A program made the translations under genes and the position numbers. From CAYNWK01 sp964400875 (lineage in GTDB: Bacteria; Chloroflexota; Anaerolineae; Anaerolineales; UBA4823): a stretch of 11,096 nt of DNA. The notes beneath the pieces were generated by a model. It saw nothing but the letters and a program-made list of their open reading frames with translations. It was not told where the DNA came from and did not search any database. The stretch covers positions 1 to 11,096 of the forward strand of contig CAYNWK010000140.1 in NCBI GenBank assembly GCA_964400875.1, read 5' to 3'. Positions 5,492 to 11,096 of the stretch are shown here, one piece after another; within the stretch, counting starts at the first letter, position 1; the number at the start of each line of letters is the position of its first letter.

Positions 5492-6988
5492 TTAATCCGG
5501 GTTGAAGCGGATATCGTGCAAGTGCGGGTATAGTTTTCGATAAACTTCATAGGCCCGGGCGTAGATCCCAACGCGTCCAGGGTCCGGCTCATAACGCTCC
5601 CCCGGCTGCTGCAGAACCTGGTTGGATGCGCTGCGGGCATCCGGGAAGACCTCGACGCCCAATCCGGCGAGCAGCGCTGCGCCGGTGGCCGCGGCTTCCT
5701 TCACATGGCTTACGTAAACCGGCCGGTTGAAGACGTCCGCTTGCAGCTGCACCCAGAGGGAATGCGCCGTCCCCCCACCGGAGGCGATCAGATGCTCCAC
5801 CGGGACGCCTAGAGCGAGGATCAAGTCCAATCCCTGGCGGAGTGAAAAGACTACACCTTCCATCACCGCGCGGATGAGATGGCGTGGTTGGTGCCGGAGG
5901 GTCAAGCCGATCCAACCGGCGCGCGCTTCGGGGTCCATGTGAGGGGTTCGCTCACCCAACAGGTATGGCAGGAAGAATAAACCCTCCGCTCCGGCTGGGG
6001 CCTGGGCAGCCTGGTCTGCCAGGCTTTGGTAGCTTGCGCCGGGAAAGAAGTTCTCGCGCAGCCACCTGAGCGACAGACCGGCAGAGAGCGTGGCTGCTTC
6101 CAGGTGCCAGCGATCCGGGAGCACGTGGCAAAACAGGTGCAGGCGCAGTTCCCCATCGTGGGCAGCACTAAGGGTAGGCGCCAGCAATTGTCCACCGGTG
6201 CCGATCGTGCTGGATACAATTCCCGGGTCAATCACTCCTTGGGCAAGCGCCTGGCAGGCTTGGTCGCTCCCACCGAGGACGACGGGCGTGCCAGCCTGGA
6301 GCCCGGTGGCGGCGGCCAGCTCTTCGGTCAAGCTTCCGGCGATGGCAGCCGAAGGGCGAATGGGGGGCAGCAGGTCCGGGTCGATCTGCAGCGCGGCCAA
6401 TAAAGCCTCGCTCCATGTGCGGCTGCGCGGATCGAAGAGCGAAGTCGAGGAGGCATCACTTGGTTCGCTGGCGATGCGGCCGGTAATACGAAAGCGCAGG
6501 TAATCTTTAGGCAGCAGCAAGCGTGCGGTGCGGCGGGCGACGGCAGGTTCATTTTTCGTCAGCCAGAGCCAGCTGGGCAGCATGAAGCCGGCGGCCAACG
6601 GGTTCCCCGTCCAGCGCGCCAGGCGGTCCTTCCCTAATTGGGACTCTAACCAGGATACTTCTTTTCGGCTGCGCCGGTCAGCCCAAATGATCGCCGGGCG
6701 CAGGGCAACCCCACGCGCATCCACGCACACCAGGCCGTGCATCTGACCAGAAATGCCGATCGCCGCGATGCGCCCGGGTGATATACGCGCCCGGTCGATG
6801 GCAGCGCGGATGGTTCCAACCGCGGCGGACAGCCAGGTATCTGTGTCTTGCTCTGCCCAACTGCCTGCGGGCGAATCGATGGGATACGCGCGGCTGGCGC
6901 TGCCAACGCGCCGGCCGTCCTCCCTTATCACGACTGTTTTGAGGCTGGACGTGCCGATATCGATGCCCAGCAAATATCGTTCTGGCAT
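5492..6988 (-). CDS. xylB: Xylulokinase-type FGGY carbohydrate kinase
   Basis: A 498-residue cytoplasmic kinase of the FGGY family, best matched to xylulokinase (D-xylulose + ATP to xylulose 5-phosphate). Visible motifs: the N-terminal phosphate-binding strand LLGIDIGTSSLKTVVI (6-21), then ISGQMHGLV (79-87), where QMHG is typical of xylulokinases. WADRRS (102-107) follows. GGSDQACQAL places the probable catalytic base at Asp242. Late in the protein, HLIASGGGTAHSLWVQLQAD is the second FGGY signature and ATP-binding region. Length fits (484-500 is usual). The frame is open further upstream, but that part overlaps the preceding gene. The ATG at 6988 begins directly at the conserved domain, five bases after that gene's stop, so translation is probably coupled. 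No xylose isomerase is visible, so another ketose substrate is possible. Confidence 0.87.
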   Translation of the reverse strand: MPERYLLGIDIGTSSLKTVVIREDGRRVGSASRAYPIDSPAGSWAEQDTDTWLSAAVGTIRAAIDRARISPGRIAAIGISGQMHGLVCVDARGVALRPAIIWADRRSRKEVSWLESQLGKDRLARWTGNPLAAGFMLPSWLWLTKNEPAVARRTARLLLPKDYLRFRITGRIASEPSDASSTSLFDPRSRTWSEALLAALQIDPDLLPPIRPSAAIAGSLTEELAAATGLQAGTPVVLGGSDQACQALAQGVIDPGIVSSTIGTGGQLLAPTLSAAHDGELRLHLFCHVLPDRWHLEAATLSAGLSLRWLRENFFPGASYQSLADQAAQAPAGAEGLFFLPYLLGERTPHMDPEARAGWIGLTLRHQPRHLIRAVMEGVVFSLRQGLDLILALGVPVEHLIASGGGTAHSLWVQLQADVFNRPVYVSHVKEAAATGAALLAGLGVEVFPDARSASNQVLQQPGERYEPDPGRVGIYARAYEVYRKLYPHLHDIRFNPD

Positions 6989-6993
6989 AGGTA

Positions 6994-7737
6994 TTAACCG
7001 GCGCTGCCGGTGACTCTCTTCACCAACCGCTGCATGCGATCGTAATGAGAACCTTTCCAATAAATCTGTTCGCATGCCGGGCAAATGTGAAATTCATCGT
7101 AATACCGCTTCGTCAAAGGCTCCAGACGTTCCAGGACGCGTGCTTTGCTAACTTCTCGGAGCGGCGTGTTGCAGCGCAAACAGCGGTGAAACGGGGCGAT
7201 CTCGTTCGCCAGATCGAAACGTCGAATAACTTCTCGAAGCTGTTCCTCCGGCATCAACGACCGCACGCAATAACCATAGATTATCTCTCGGCGCATTAGC
7301 AAACGCCGGTTGCGAGTCAACAGGATGCGATTGGTCTGGCTGGCGATCTCCGCCAGGGTGTCATCCTGGTAGTCGTTCCGATACCACGCGTCGAAACCCA
7401 ACATGCGCAGGTAGGCAGCCAGCTTGCCCAGGTGGTTGTCGAGGATAAAATGCCTTTCTGGTTCATCTCGCCGGTGGTCGGCTATGGGGAGTCGATCGCT
7501 GGCAGTTGAAATGGGATGAACCTCGATAAGGTCGCCGTCCTGGACCAGGTACCCGAATTCCTGGGGTCCCCCGTTGACTAAAATCTGGGCGACTTCAGTA
7601 TGGGGGATCCCGAGCCCTTCGATCAGATGCTTGACCGATTGGTTGCCATGGAAGGATTGAGGGATTGGCTGGTTGCTTATCGACCCGGGCAGAAGATCAT
7701 TTAACTCGGCGTAAAACCGAAAGGTGGCAGCGGGCAT
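6994..7737 (-). CDS. Ubiquitin-like / Mut7-C RNase-domain protein with zinc ribbon
   Basis: A 247-residue protein with two parts. Residues 4-77 resemble the MoaD/ThiS-like ubiquitin fold found before Mut7-C domains (ATFRFYAELNDLL at the start, LVQDGDLIEVHPIS at the end). Residues 95-245 are a Mut7-C domain, a PIN-like predicted RNase (FILDNHLGKLAAYLRMLGFD, 97-116, with Asp100 and Asp116), carrying a zinc ribbon with Cys186, Cys189, Cys219 and Cys222 (CLRC and CPAC). The pattern TRDR usual in this family reads TRNR here (Asn143), so one acidic residue of the active site may be missing. No Shine-Dalgarno precedes the ATG at 7737; TATTAC lies eight bases upstream, which would give a leaderless mRNA. 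The cellular role of the family is not established. Its stop is five bases before the kinase start. Confidence 0.88.
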   Translation of the reverse strand: MPAATFRFYAELNDLLPGSISNQPIPQSFHGNQSVKHLIEGLGIPHTEVAQILVNGGPQEFGYLVQDGDLIEVHPISTASDRLPIADHRRDEPERHFILDNHLGKLAAYLRMLGFDAWYRNDYQDDTLAEIASQTNRILLTRNRRLLMRREIIYGYCVRSLMPEEQLREVIRRFDLANEIAPFHRCLRCNTPLREVSKARVLERLEPLTKRYYDEFHICPACEQIYWKGSHYDRMQRLVKRVTGSAG

Positions 7738-7745
7738 AAAGAAGG

Positions 7746-7751
7746 GTAATA
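7746..7751 (-). promoter_or_regulatory. Possible -10 box for a leaderless Mut7-C transcript
   Basis: On the minus strand TATTAC ends eight bases before the ATG at 7737, so transcription would begin at about the start codon. No recognisable -35 lies at the right distance, and a transcript could instead come from the upstream promoter at 7949-7977. Confidence 0.3.
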
Positions 7752-7776
7752 TCTTGCGCGACGAAGTTCGTGCGCA

Positions 7777-7938
7777 TTAATTCAAGCTAAGGTAAATTGT
7801 TGGGATTAGAAATAAGATCAGCAGAAGCGCTCCCAAAATCGGAAGAATCAGCAGGGTCATGTGCTCGAGCGTTGAATGCGCTTCTTCGCCCGGGTGGGTT
7901 GAAGGTTTTGTCAGCCCGCGTTGCACCGTACTGGTCAT
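7777..7938 (-). CDS. Small C-terminally anchored membrane protein, 53 residues
   Basis: A short protein with a polar N-terminal half (MTSTVQRGLTKPSTHPGEEA) and one strongly hydrophobic helix at about residues 27-49 (LLILPILGALLLILFLIPTI), ending four residues later. The frame stays open up to 8034, giving 85 residues. I prefer the ATG at 7938 because a promoter (TTGCAG, 17 bp, TATCAT) ends ten bases before it, so the longer form would not be transcribed from that promoter. There is no Shine-Dalgarno at either start. It lies 39 bp before the Mut7-C gene and is probably the first gene of the minus-strand run through the kinase. No family is recognised. A plus-strand frame overlaps it but shows no protein-like features. 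Confidence 0.45.
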   Translation of the reverse strand: MTSTVQRGLTKPSTHPGEEAHSTLEHMTLLILPILGALLLILFLIPTIYLSLN

Positions 7939-7948
7939 CTTGAAAAAT

Positions 7949-7977
7949 ATGATAAATGATCTCGAGTTCAACTGCAA
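7949..7977 (-). promoter_or_regulatory. Promoter of the minus-strand run (small membrane protein, Mut7-C, kinase)
   Basis: Read on the minus strand, TTGCAG (7977-7972) and TATCAT (7954-7949) are spaced by exactly 17 bp. The predicted start is about four bases before the ATG at 7938, an almost leaderless transcript. Confidence 0.45.
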
Positions 7978-8076
7978 GCACGTTTTGGGAGAATTTGATG
8001 CAAGGCGAGGATACTTACGATCCTCCAAATCCATGGTAAAAACGGGGTTGTTCTAGCTTGGCAAAACAATCCACTC

Positions 8077-8091
8077 AACCGGAGACCGGTT
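8077..8091. promoter_or_regulatory. Palindrome overlapping the ribosome site of the UROD-like gene
   Basis: AACCGGAGACCGGTT is a perfect 6-3-6 inverted repeat directly touching the ATG at 8092. It contains the Shine-Dalgarno GGAG (8081-8084). It could be an operator, or a small RNA hairpin hiding the ribosome site. Confidence 0.4.
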
Positions 8092-9153
8092 ATGGCGAAT
8101 AAACGAGCTTCAGCCCGTGCTGAGAATGTAGCAGTCTCACCAAAACGGCGCGTTGATAGTGCTTTGCGTTATGAAAAAGTAGACCGGCTGCCGACTCAAG
8201 TCAATTACACCCAAGCGATGGGGGAGAGGCTGGCTGCTCGCTATGGCGTCTCTCTGGACGAGCTACCCAGGCGAATGGGGAACCATCTGTTGAGGGTCGA
8301 TATCAGTTTTCCAGTTACACTCAGCCCGGATCGACGGGTTAAATTCGACTGGTGGGGGGTGGGATTCGATACCGCTGAAGAGGGTTATTTCGCCGCGGTC
8401 AACCCCCTGGCTGGAAATAAGGACCTCGACATCTATACCTGGCCAGATCCCCATGAACCAGACCTGCTGGCTCAGGCTGCTCGCGCCATGGAAGAGGACG
8501 GCGGCGAACGCTTTGTGATCCCGAACTTTGGGTTTGCCTTGTTCGAACGGGCCTGGGCTTTGCGAGGCCTGGACACCTTCCTGATGGACATGGTGCTGGA
8601 TGAGGGGTATGCGCAGGCGCTGCTGGAGCGCATCACGGAAATTCAGGTGGTCTTGATCCAACGGTTCATCGATCTGGGGGTGGATGGCGGCTATTTTGGA
8701 GACGATTACGGCGCCCAGAAAAACATGCTGATTTCCCCGGATTTATGGCGGCGTTTGATCAAACCCCGGCTGGAGCGTTGTTTCGAGCTGTTTCGCCGCG
8801 CCGGGTTGCCGGTGATCATACATACAGATGGGCAGATCGCCCCGATATTGCCCGATCTGGTCGAGATCGGATTGACCGCGCTGAATCCGGTCCAGCCGGA
8901 AGTCCTGGATCACGGCTGGTTGAAGGAGAGCTTCGGGGATCGGCTGGCTTACTACGGCGGAATCTCTACCCAGACCGTGCTGCCCTACGGTTCACCGGAA
9001 GAAGTCCGCCGGGCGGTGAAGCAGGTGGTCAGCGTTCTTGCCCCAGGCGGCAGCGGGCTGCTGCTGGCGCCCTCACACCGCATGATGACGGACATCCCAG
9101 TTGAAAACGTGGATGCCATGCTGCAGGCGTTCGCAGAGCTCGATACGGGGTGA
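8092..9153 (+). CDS. Uroporphyrinogen decarboxylase-like (UROD/MtaA superfamily) protein
   Basis: A 353-residue cytoplasmic protein of the UROD superfamily, which covers heme-pathway decarboxylases and corrinoid-dependent methyltransferases. It starts with RVDSALRYEKVDRLP, the usual opening of these proteins. The C-terminal half shows VIIHTDGQIAPILPDLVEIG (241-260), ALNPVQPE, and YYGGISTQTVLPYGSPEEVR, all typical. It lacks the HemE N-terminal RQAGRY motif, so heme synthesis is unlikely. In the zinc-binding HxC of MtaA/CmuA methyltransferases, Cys is replaced: His244-Thr-Asp246. That points to the large uncharacterised branch often found beside sugar operons. The ATG at 8092 has GGAG seven bases upstream. 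The gene converges on the HAD gene with a 25-bp gap and no clear terminator. The reaction is unknown. Confidence 0.85.
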   Translation: MANKRASARAENVAVSPKRRVDSALRYEKVDRLPTQVNYTQAMGERLAARYGVSLDELPRRMGNHLLRVDISFPVTLSPDRRVKFDWWGVGFDTAEEGYFAAVNPLAGNKDLDIYTWPDPHEPDLLAQAARAMEEDGGERFVIPNFGFALFERAWALRGLDTFLMDMVLDEGYAQALLERITEIQVVLIQRFIDLGVDGGYFGDDYGAQKNMLISPDLWRRLIKPRLERCFELFRRAGLPVIIHTDGQIAPILPDLVEIGLTALNPVQPEVLDHGWLKESFGDRLAYYGGISTQTVLPYGSPEEVRRAVKQVVSVLAPGGSGLLLAPSHRMMTDIPVENVDAMLQAFAELDTG

Positions 9154-9178
9154 GATTCACAGAAAAAGCGCGAATGGT

Positions 9179-9832
9179 CTAATCCAAGAAGGCGCTGAGA
9201 TCCGCTACGCCGACCGCCTCAAGCGAGTCAACGATCCGGTCGGCCTCGGCCAAATCCTGGCGGGAATTGGTCGTGGTCACAGCGAGGCATTTCATCCCGG
9301 CGCGGTGGGCAGCCTGGACGCCGGCTACGGCGTCTTCGATTACGAGGCAGCTACTAGCAGGGGCATCGATCCGCCTGGCAGCCTCCAAGAACACGTCCGG
9401 GTTCGGTTTGCCGGGCATCTCGGCACCGGATACCAGTGCGTCGAAATATTCGGCGAAGCGTAATTCGTCCACCAGCGCCTGGATATTGGCGAACGGGGCT
9501 GAAGAGGCGATCGCCTGCGAGATGCCGGCTTCCCTTACGGCTATCAACAATGCGCGTGCGCCGGGTAGGAGAGCCACGTTTCCTTTTAGGCTGTCTCGGA
9601 AAGCGCTTTCCTTTTTCTCGCTGATTTGCCGGTATAGCTCTGCGCTATAGCGTTTGCCTAAGAGCCGGCGCAGGATGCCGGCGTTGTTCATCCCGAAAGT
9701 CTCCCGGAATTCGGCCCGCGAAAATTCGACGTCCTGTACTGCCAGCGCTTCCTGCCAGGAGCGATAGTGCAGCTCGCTCGTATCCACCAATACCCCGTCA
9801 AGGTCCCATAACAAGCCTGCTAACTTTGCCAT
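9179..9832 (-). CDS. HAD-superfamily hydrolase, beta-phosphoglucomutase-like
   Basis: A 217-residue cytoplasmic HAD protein. Motif I WDLDGVLVDT gives the nucleophile Asp10 and acid/base Asp12. HYRSW at 22-26 matches the cap-domain segment of beta-phosphoglucomutases. Motif II is Ser110 or Ser111 (IASSAP), motif III Lys142 (GKPNPDVF), and motif IV Glu166-Asp167 (VIEDAVAGVQAA). All catalytic positions are present. The most likely activity is conversion of beta-glucose 1-phosphate to glucose 6-phosphate, downstream of a disaccharide phosphorylase; a sugar-phosphate phosphatase is the alternative. The frame opens further upstream to 9865, but the ATG at 9832 starts right before motif I and has GGAG ten bases upstream. 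It faces away from the LacI gene, with GATAAC operators in its upstream region, which suggests control by that regulator. Confidence 0.88.
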   Translation of the reverse strand: MAKLAGLLWDLDGVLVDTSELHYRSWQEALAVQDVEFSRAEFRETFGMNNAGILRRLLGKRYSAELYRQISEKKESAFRDSLKGNVALLPGARALLIAVREAGISQAIASSAPFANIQALVDELRFAEYFDALVSGAEMPGKPNPDVFLEAARRIDAPASSCLVIEDAVAGVQAAHRAGMKCLAVTTTNSRQDLAEADRIVDSLEAVGVADLSAFLD

Positions 9833-9993
9833 AAGTACTGAGCTCCAGAAACCCCGGCTTTCCACCTGTGCTGTTTAACGTTTTTGCTCAATGAGCGCAC
9901 AAGGGAATAATACTCTAGTTTTAGGTCTCGCGCGAACCCGAGAAAGGGTGCAGCGATGCTGGCCTGCCCGTACTTTTGAGCATGACCCGGAAA

Positions 9994-10012
9994 CGATAAC
10001 GTTATCGATAAC
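9994..10012. promoter_or_regulatory. Operator cluster A: overlapping GATAAC palindromes
   Basis: CGATAACGTTATCG (9994-10007) is a perfect 14-bp palindrome with the central CG typical of LacI-family operators. It overlaps a second perfect palindrome, GTTATCGATAAC (10001-10012). It lies about 160 bp before the HAD start codon, just downstream of a predicted minus-strand promoter. Confidence 0.7.
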
Positions 10013-10040
10013 ATTTCGTGACACCTGCGAGATCCGGCTG

Positions 10041-10068
10041 ATTCGATTAATCGGATGAAAATTGTCAA
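10041..10068 (-). promoter_or_regulatory. Candidate promoter of the HAD gene
   Basis: On the minus strand, a consensus TTGACA (10068-10063) is followed after 16 bp by TCGAAT (10046-10041), a weak -10. The predicted start near 10034 puts operator cluster A just downstream, where a bound repressor would block elongation. The leader would be about 200 nt, which is long; a promoter closer to the gene cannot be ruled out. Confidence 0.4.
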
Positions 10069-10156
10069 TAATATGGGTCAAATTGGCCAGATATCGGCAC
10101 TATTCAAGGTAAATGAGCGAAATTTAGTCCGAATCAGCCGCCTGGGCAATTGAAGC

Positions 10157-10185
10157 TTGACTCGGTATTTATTATGTGCTAATAT
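10157..10185 (+). promoter_or_regulatory. Promoter of the LacI-family gene
   Basis: TTGACT (10157-10162) and TAATAT (10180-10185) are spaced by exactly 17 bp, a very good sigma-70-type match. The predicted start near 10192 coincides with operator cluster B, fitting autoregulation. Confidence 0.7.
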
Positions 10186-10192
10186 GTGGCTG

Positions 10193-10237
10193 ATCGTTGA
10201 TAACGATAACGGGAACGTAAACATCCGGTTCGATAAC
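10193..10237. promoter_or_regulatory. Operator cluster B: GATAAC repeats in the LacI gene leader
   Basis: ATCGTT-GAT-AACGAT (10193-10207) is an inverted repeat with a 3-nt spacer. Within and after it come tandem GATAAC units at 10199-10204 and 10205-10210, then another at 10232-10237 that directly touches the Shine-Dalgarno GAGG (10238-10241). All lie between the predicted transcript start and the ATG. Confidence 0.6.
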
Positions 10238-10250
10238 GAGGTAAACCCCA

Positions 10251-11096
10251 ATGAGGCAAACCAAGCGGGTCACCATCAAGGATGTGGCGGAAGAGGCGGG
10301 GGTATCGGCGCAGACCGTTTCCCGGGTGATCAACGACCGACCTGACGTCTCTGACGAAACTCGCGCCCACGTCCAAAATATCATCAACCGCCTGGGATAT
10401 TCTCCGAACATTCTCGCCCGCAGTCTGATCCAGGGTCGGTCGAACACACTTGGAGTGGTCGGCTACGGACTTGAATATTTTGGTTCCGCCGGTGTACTCA
10501 CCGGGATCGAGCGAAAAACCAATGAATTTGGTTTTTCGCTTTTGTTATCTCTGCTGGACCAGTTCCAACCTGCCCGGGTGGATCACATCTTGAAGGAACT
10601 GCTCTCAAGGCAGGTGGAGGGGATCATCTGGGCGGTTCCCGGGCAAGTCCCAACCTTTCACTGGCTGACCGAGAAATTCGAACGCATGAATGTGCCGGTG
10701 GTTTTCCTCAATAAAGAACAGACCAACGAACACGTCATCGTCGCCATGAACAACCAGCTGGGGGGCAGGTTGGCGACCGAACACTTGCTCCAGCAGGGCT
10801 ACCGGCGAATTGGGATCATCACCGGTCCCCATGATTGGTGGGAAGCGCAAGAACGCGAGCTGGGCTGGCGGAAGGCGATGCAGGAAGCCGGCCACGCGGA
10901 TCTAGAGATGCTCCGAGTAGTGGGTGATTGGTCGGCAGCCAGTGGAGAGGTGGGTCTGCATACCCTGCACGCCAAAGCACCGGACCTGGAGGCGGTCTTT
11001 GCCAGCAACGACCAGATGGCCCTCGGCGCGCTGCAGGCGGCCCGGCGAATCGGCTTGCGCGTTCCCCAAGACCTGGGCATCGTCGGCTTCGACGAT
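10251..11096 (+). CDS. LacI-family transcriptional regulator (3' end outside window)
   Basis: The frame is open from the ATG at 10251 to the window edge, giving 282 residues of an expected 330-350. Residues 7-28 are a classic LacI helix-turn-helix (VTIKDVAEEAGVSAQTVSRVIN), with recognition helix AQTVSRV close to that of LacI (YQTVSRV). The hinge region PNILARSL (about 50-57) follows. The rest is the periplasmic-binding-like sugar-sensing domain, with VVGYG at its start, the HLLQQGYRRIGIITGP segment, AVFASNDQMALGAL, and GIVGFDD at the edge. GAGG nine bases before the ATG supports the start. Predicted operators in its own leader and before the HAD gene suggest an autoregulated repressor of a sugar locus. 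The effector is unknown. It is cut by the window, not degraded. Confidence 0.93.
   Translation, partial: MRQTKRVTIKDVAEEAGVSAQTVSRVINDRPDVSDETRAHVQNIINRLGYSPNILARSLIQGRSNTLGVVGYGLEYFGSAGVLTGIERKTNEFGFSLLLSLLDQFQPARVDHILKELLSRQVEGIIWAVPGQVPTFHWLTEKFERMNVPVVFLNKEQTNEHVIVAMNNQLGGRLATEHLLQQGYRRIGIITGPHDWWEAQERELGWRKAMQEAGHADLEMLRVVGDWSAASGEVGLHTLHAKAPDLEAVFASNDQMALGALQAARRIGLRVPQDLGIVGFDD

Larger units (their letters stand above)
9866..10250. other. Regulatory spacer between the HAD and LacI genes
   Basis: This 385-bp stretch has no convincing gene. It holds two operator clusters and two divergent candidate promoters. The part next to the HAD gene (9866-9990) contains a short inverted repeat, GCTCA-A-TGAGC (9886-9896), of unknown meaning. 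Confidence 0.6.

Noticed and set aside
7859..8056. Plus-strand frame of 65 codons opposite the small membrane protein
   Set aside because: No ribosome site and no recognisable feature. The minus strand shows a clean membrane helix and promoter.
10605..11080. Minus-strand frames opposite the LacI gene
   Set aside because: The plus strand gives a continuous, clearly recognisable LacI-family protein; these are shadows.
1..11096. CRISPR arrays, insertion sequences, phage genes, tRNA or rRNA genes
   Set aside because: I saw no spaced direct repeats, transposase or integrase motifs, cloverleaf or ribosomal RNA sequence on either strand.

Overview
This 11.1 kb window is bacterial chromosomal DNA of moderate GC content. 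It is gene-dense and codes on both strands. The mix of genes (AI-2E-type permease, YihY/BrkB protein, ubiquitin-like/Mut7-C protein, FGGY kinase, UROD-like protein, LacI regulator) and the style of the proteins suggest an environmental anaerobe, possibly a Chloroflexota/Anaerolineae-like lineage. That placement is inference; the window holds no rRNA, tRNA or other phylogenetic marker.

Left part (1-2580, + strand): an AI-2E family permease gene overlaps a YihY/BrkB-type membrane protein gene by about 20 bp, so the two are probably translated as a pair. A small single-pass membrane protein gene with its own promoter and a strong Shine-Dalgarno sequence follows. A textbook intrinsic terminator closes the block.

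Middle part (2580-4975): a stretch that looks like the decayed, frameshifted end of an efflux-pump adaptor gene leads into a response-regulator-type diguanylate cyclase. This gene starts at TTG. Its GGDEF active site and product-inhibition site are intact, but the receiver domain has Glu where the phospho-acceptor Asp should be. A terminator, an unrecognised 125-residue protein, a 50-residue two-helix membrane peptide and two strong intergenic hairpins follow.

Right part (4975-11096): a small alpha/beta hydrolase (+). Then a minus-strand run, in transcription order: a short C-terminal-anchor membrane protein, a ubiquitin-like/Mut7-C RNase-domain protein, and a xylulokinase-type FGGY sugar kinase. 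Next come a UROD-like protein (+), a convergent beta-phosphoglucomutase-like HAD phosphatase/mutase (-), and a LacI-family regulator (+) that runs off the window end. The spacer between the HAD gene and the LacI gene carries six copies of GATAAC/GTTATC in two clusters about 200 bp apart. They lie next to predicted divergent promoters, so this is probably the operator region of the LacI protein. The kinase, HAD enzyme, UROD-like protein and repressor look like part of a carbohydrate-use locus whose transport and hydrolysis genes probably lie beyond the right edge.

I found no CRISPR array, insertion sequence, tRNA or rRNA. I see no clear multi-gene system of a new kind. The best leads are the atypical receiver, the GATAAC operator cluster, the efflux-adaptor remnant and the near-leaderless minus-strand genes.
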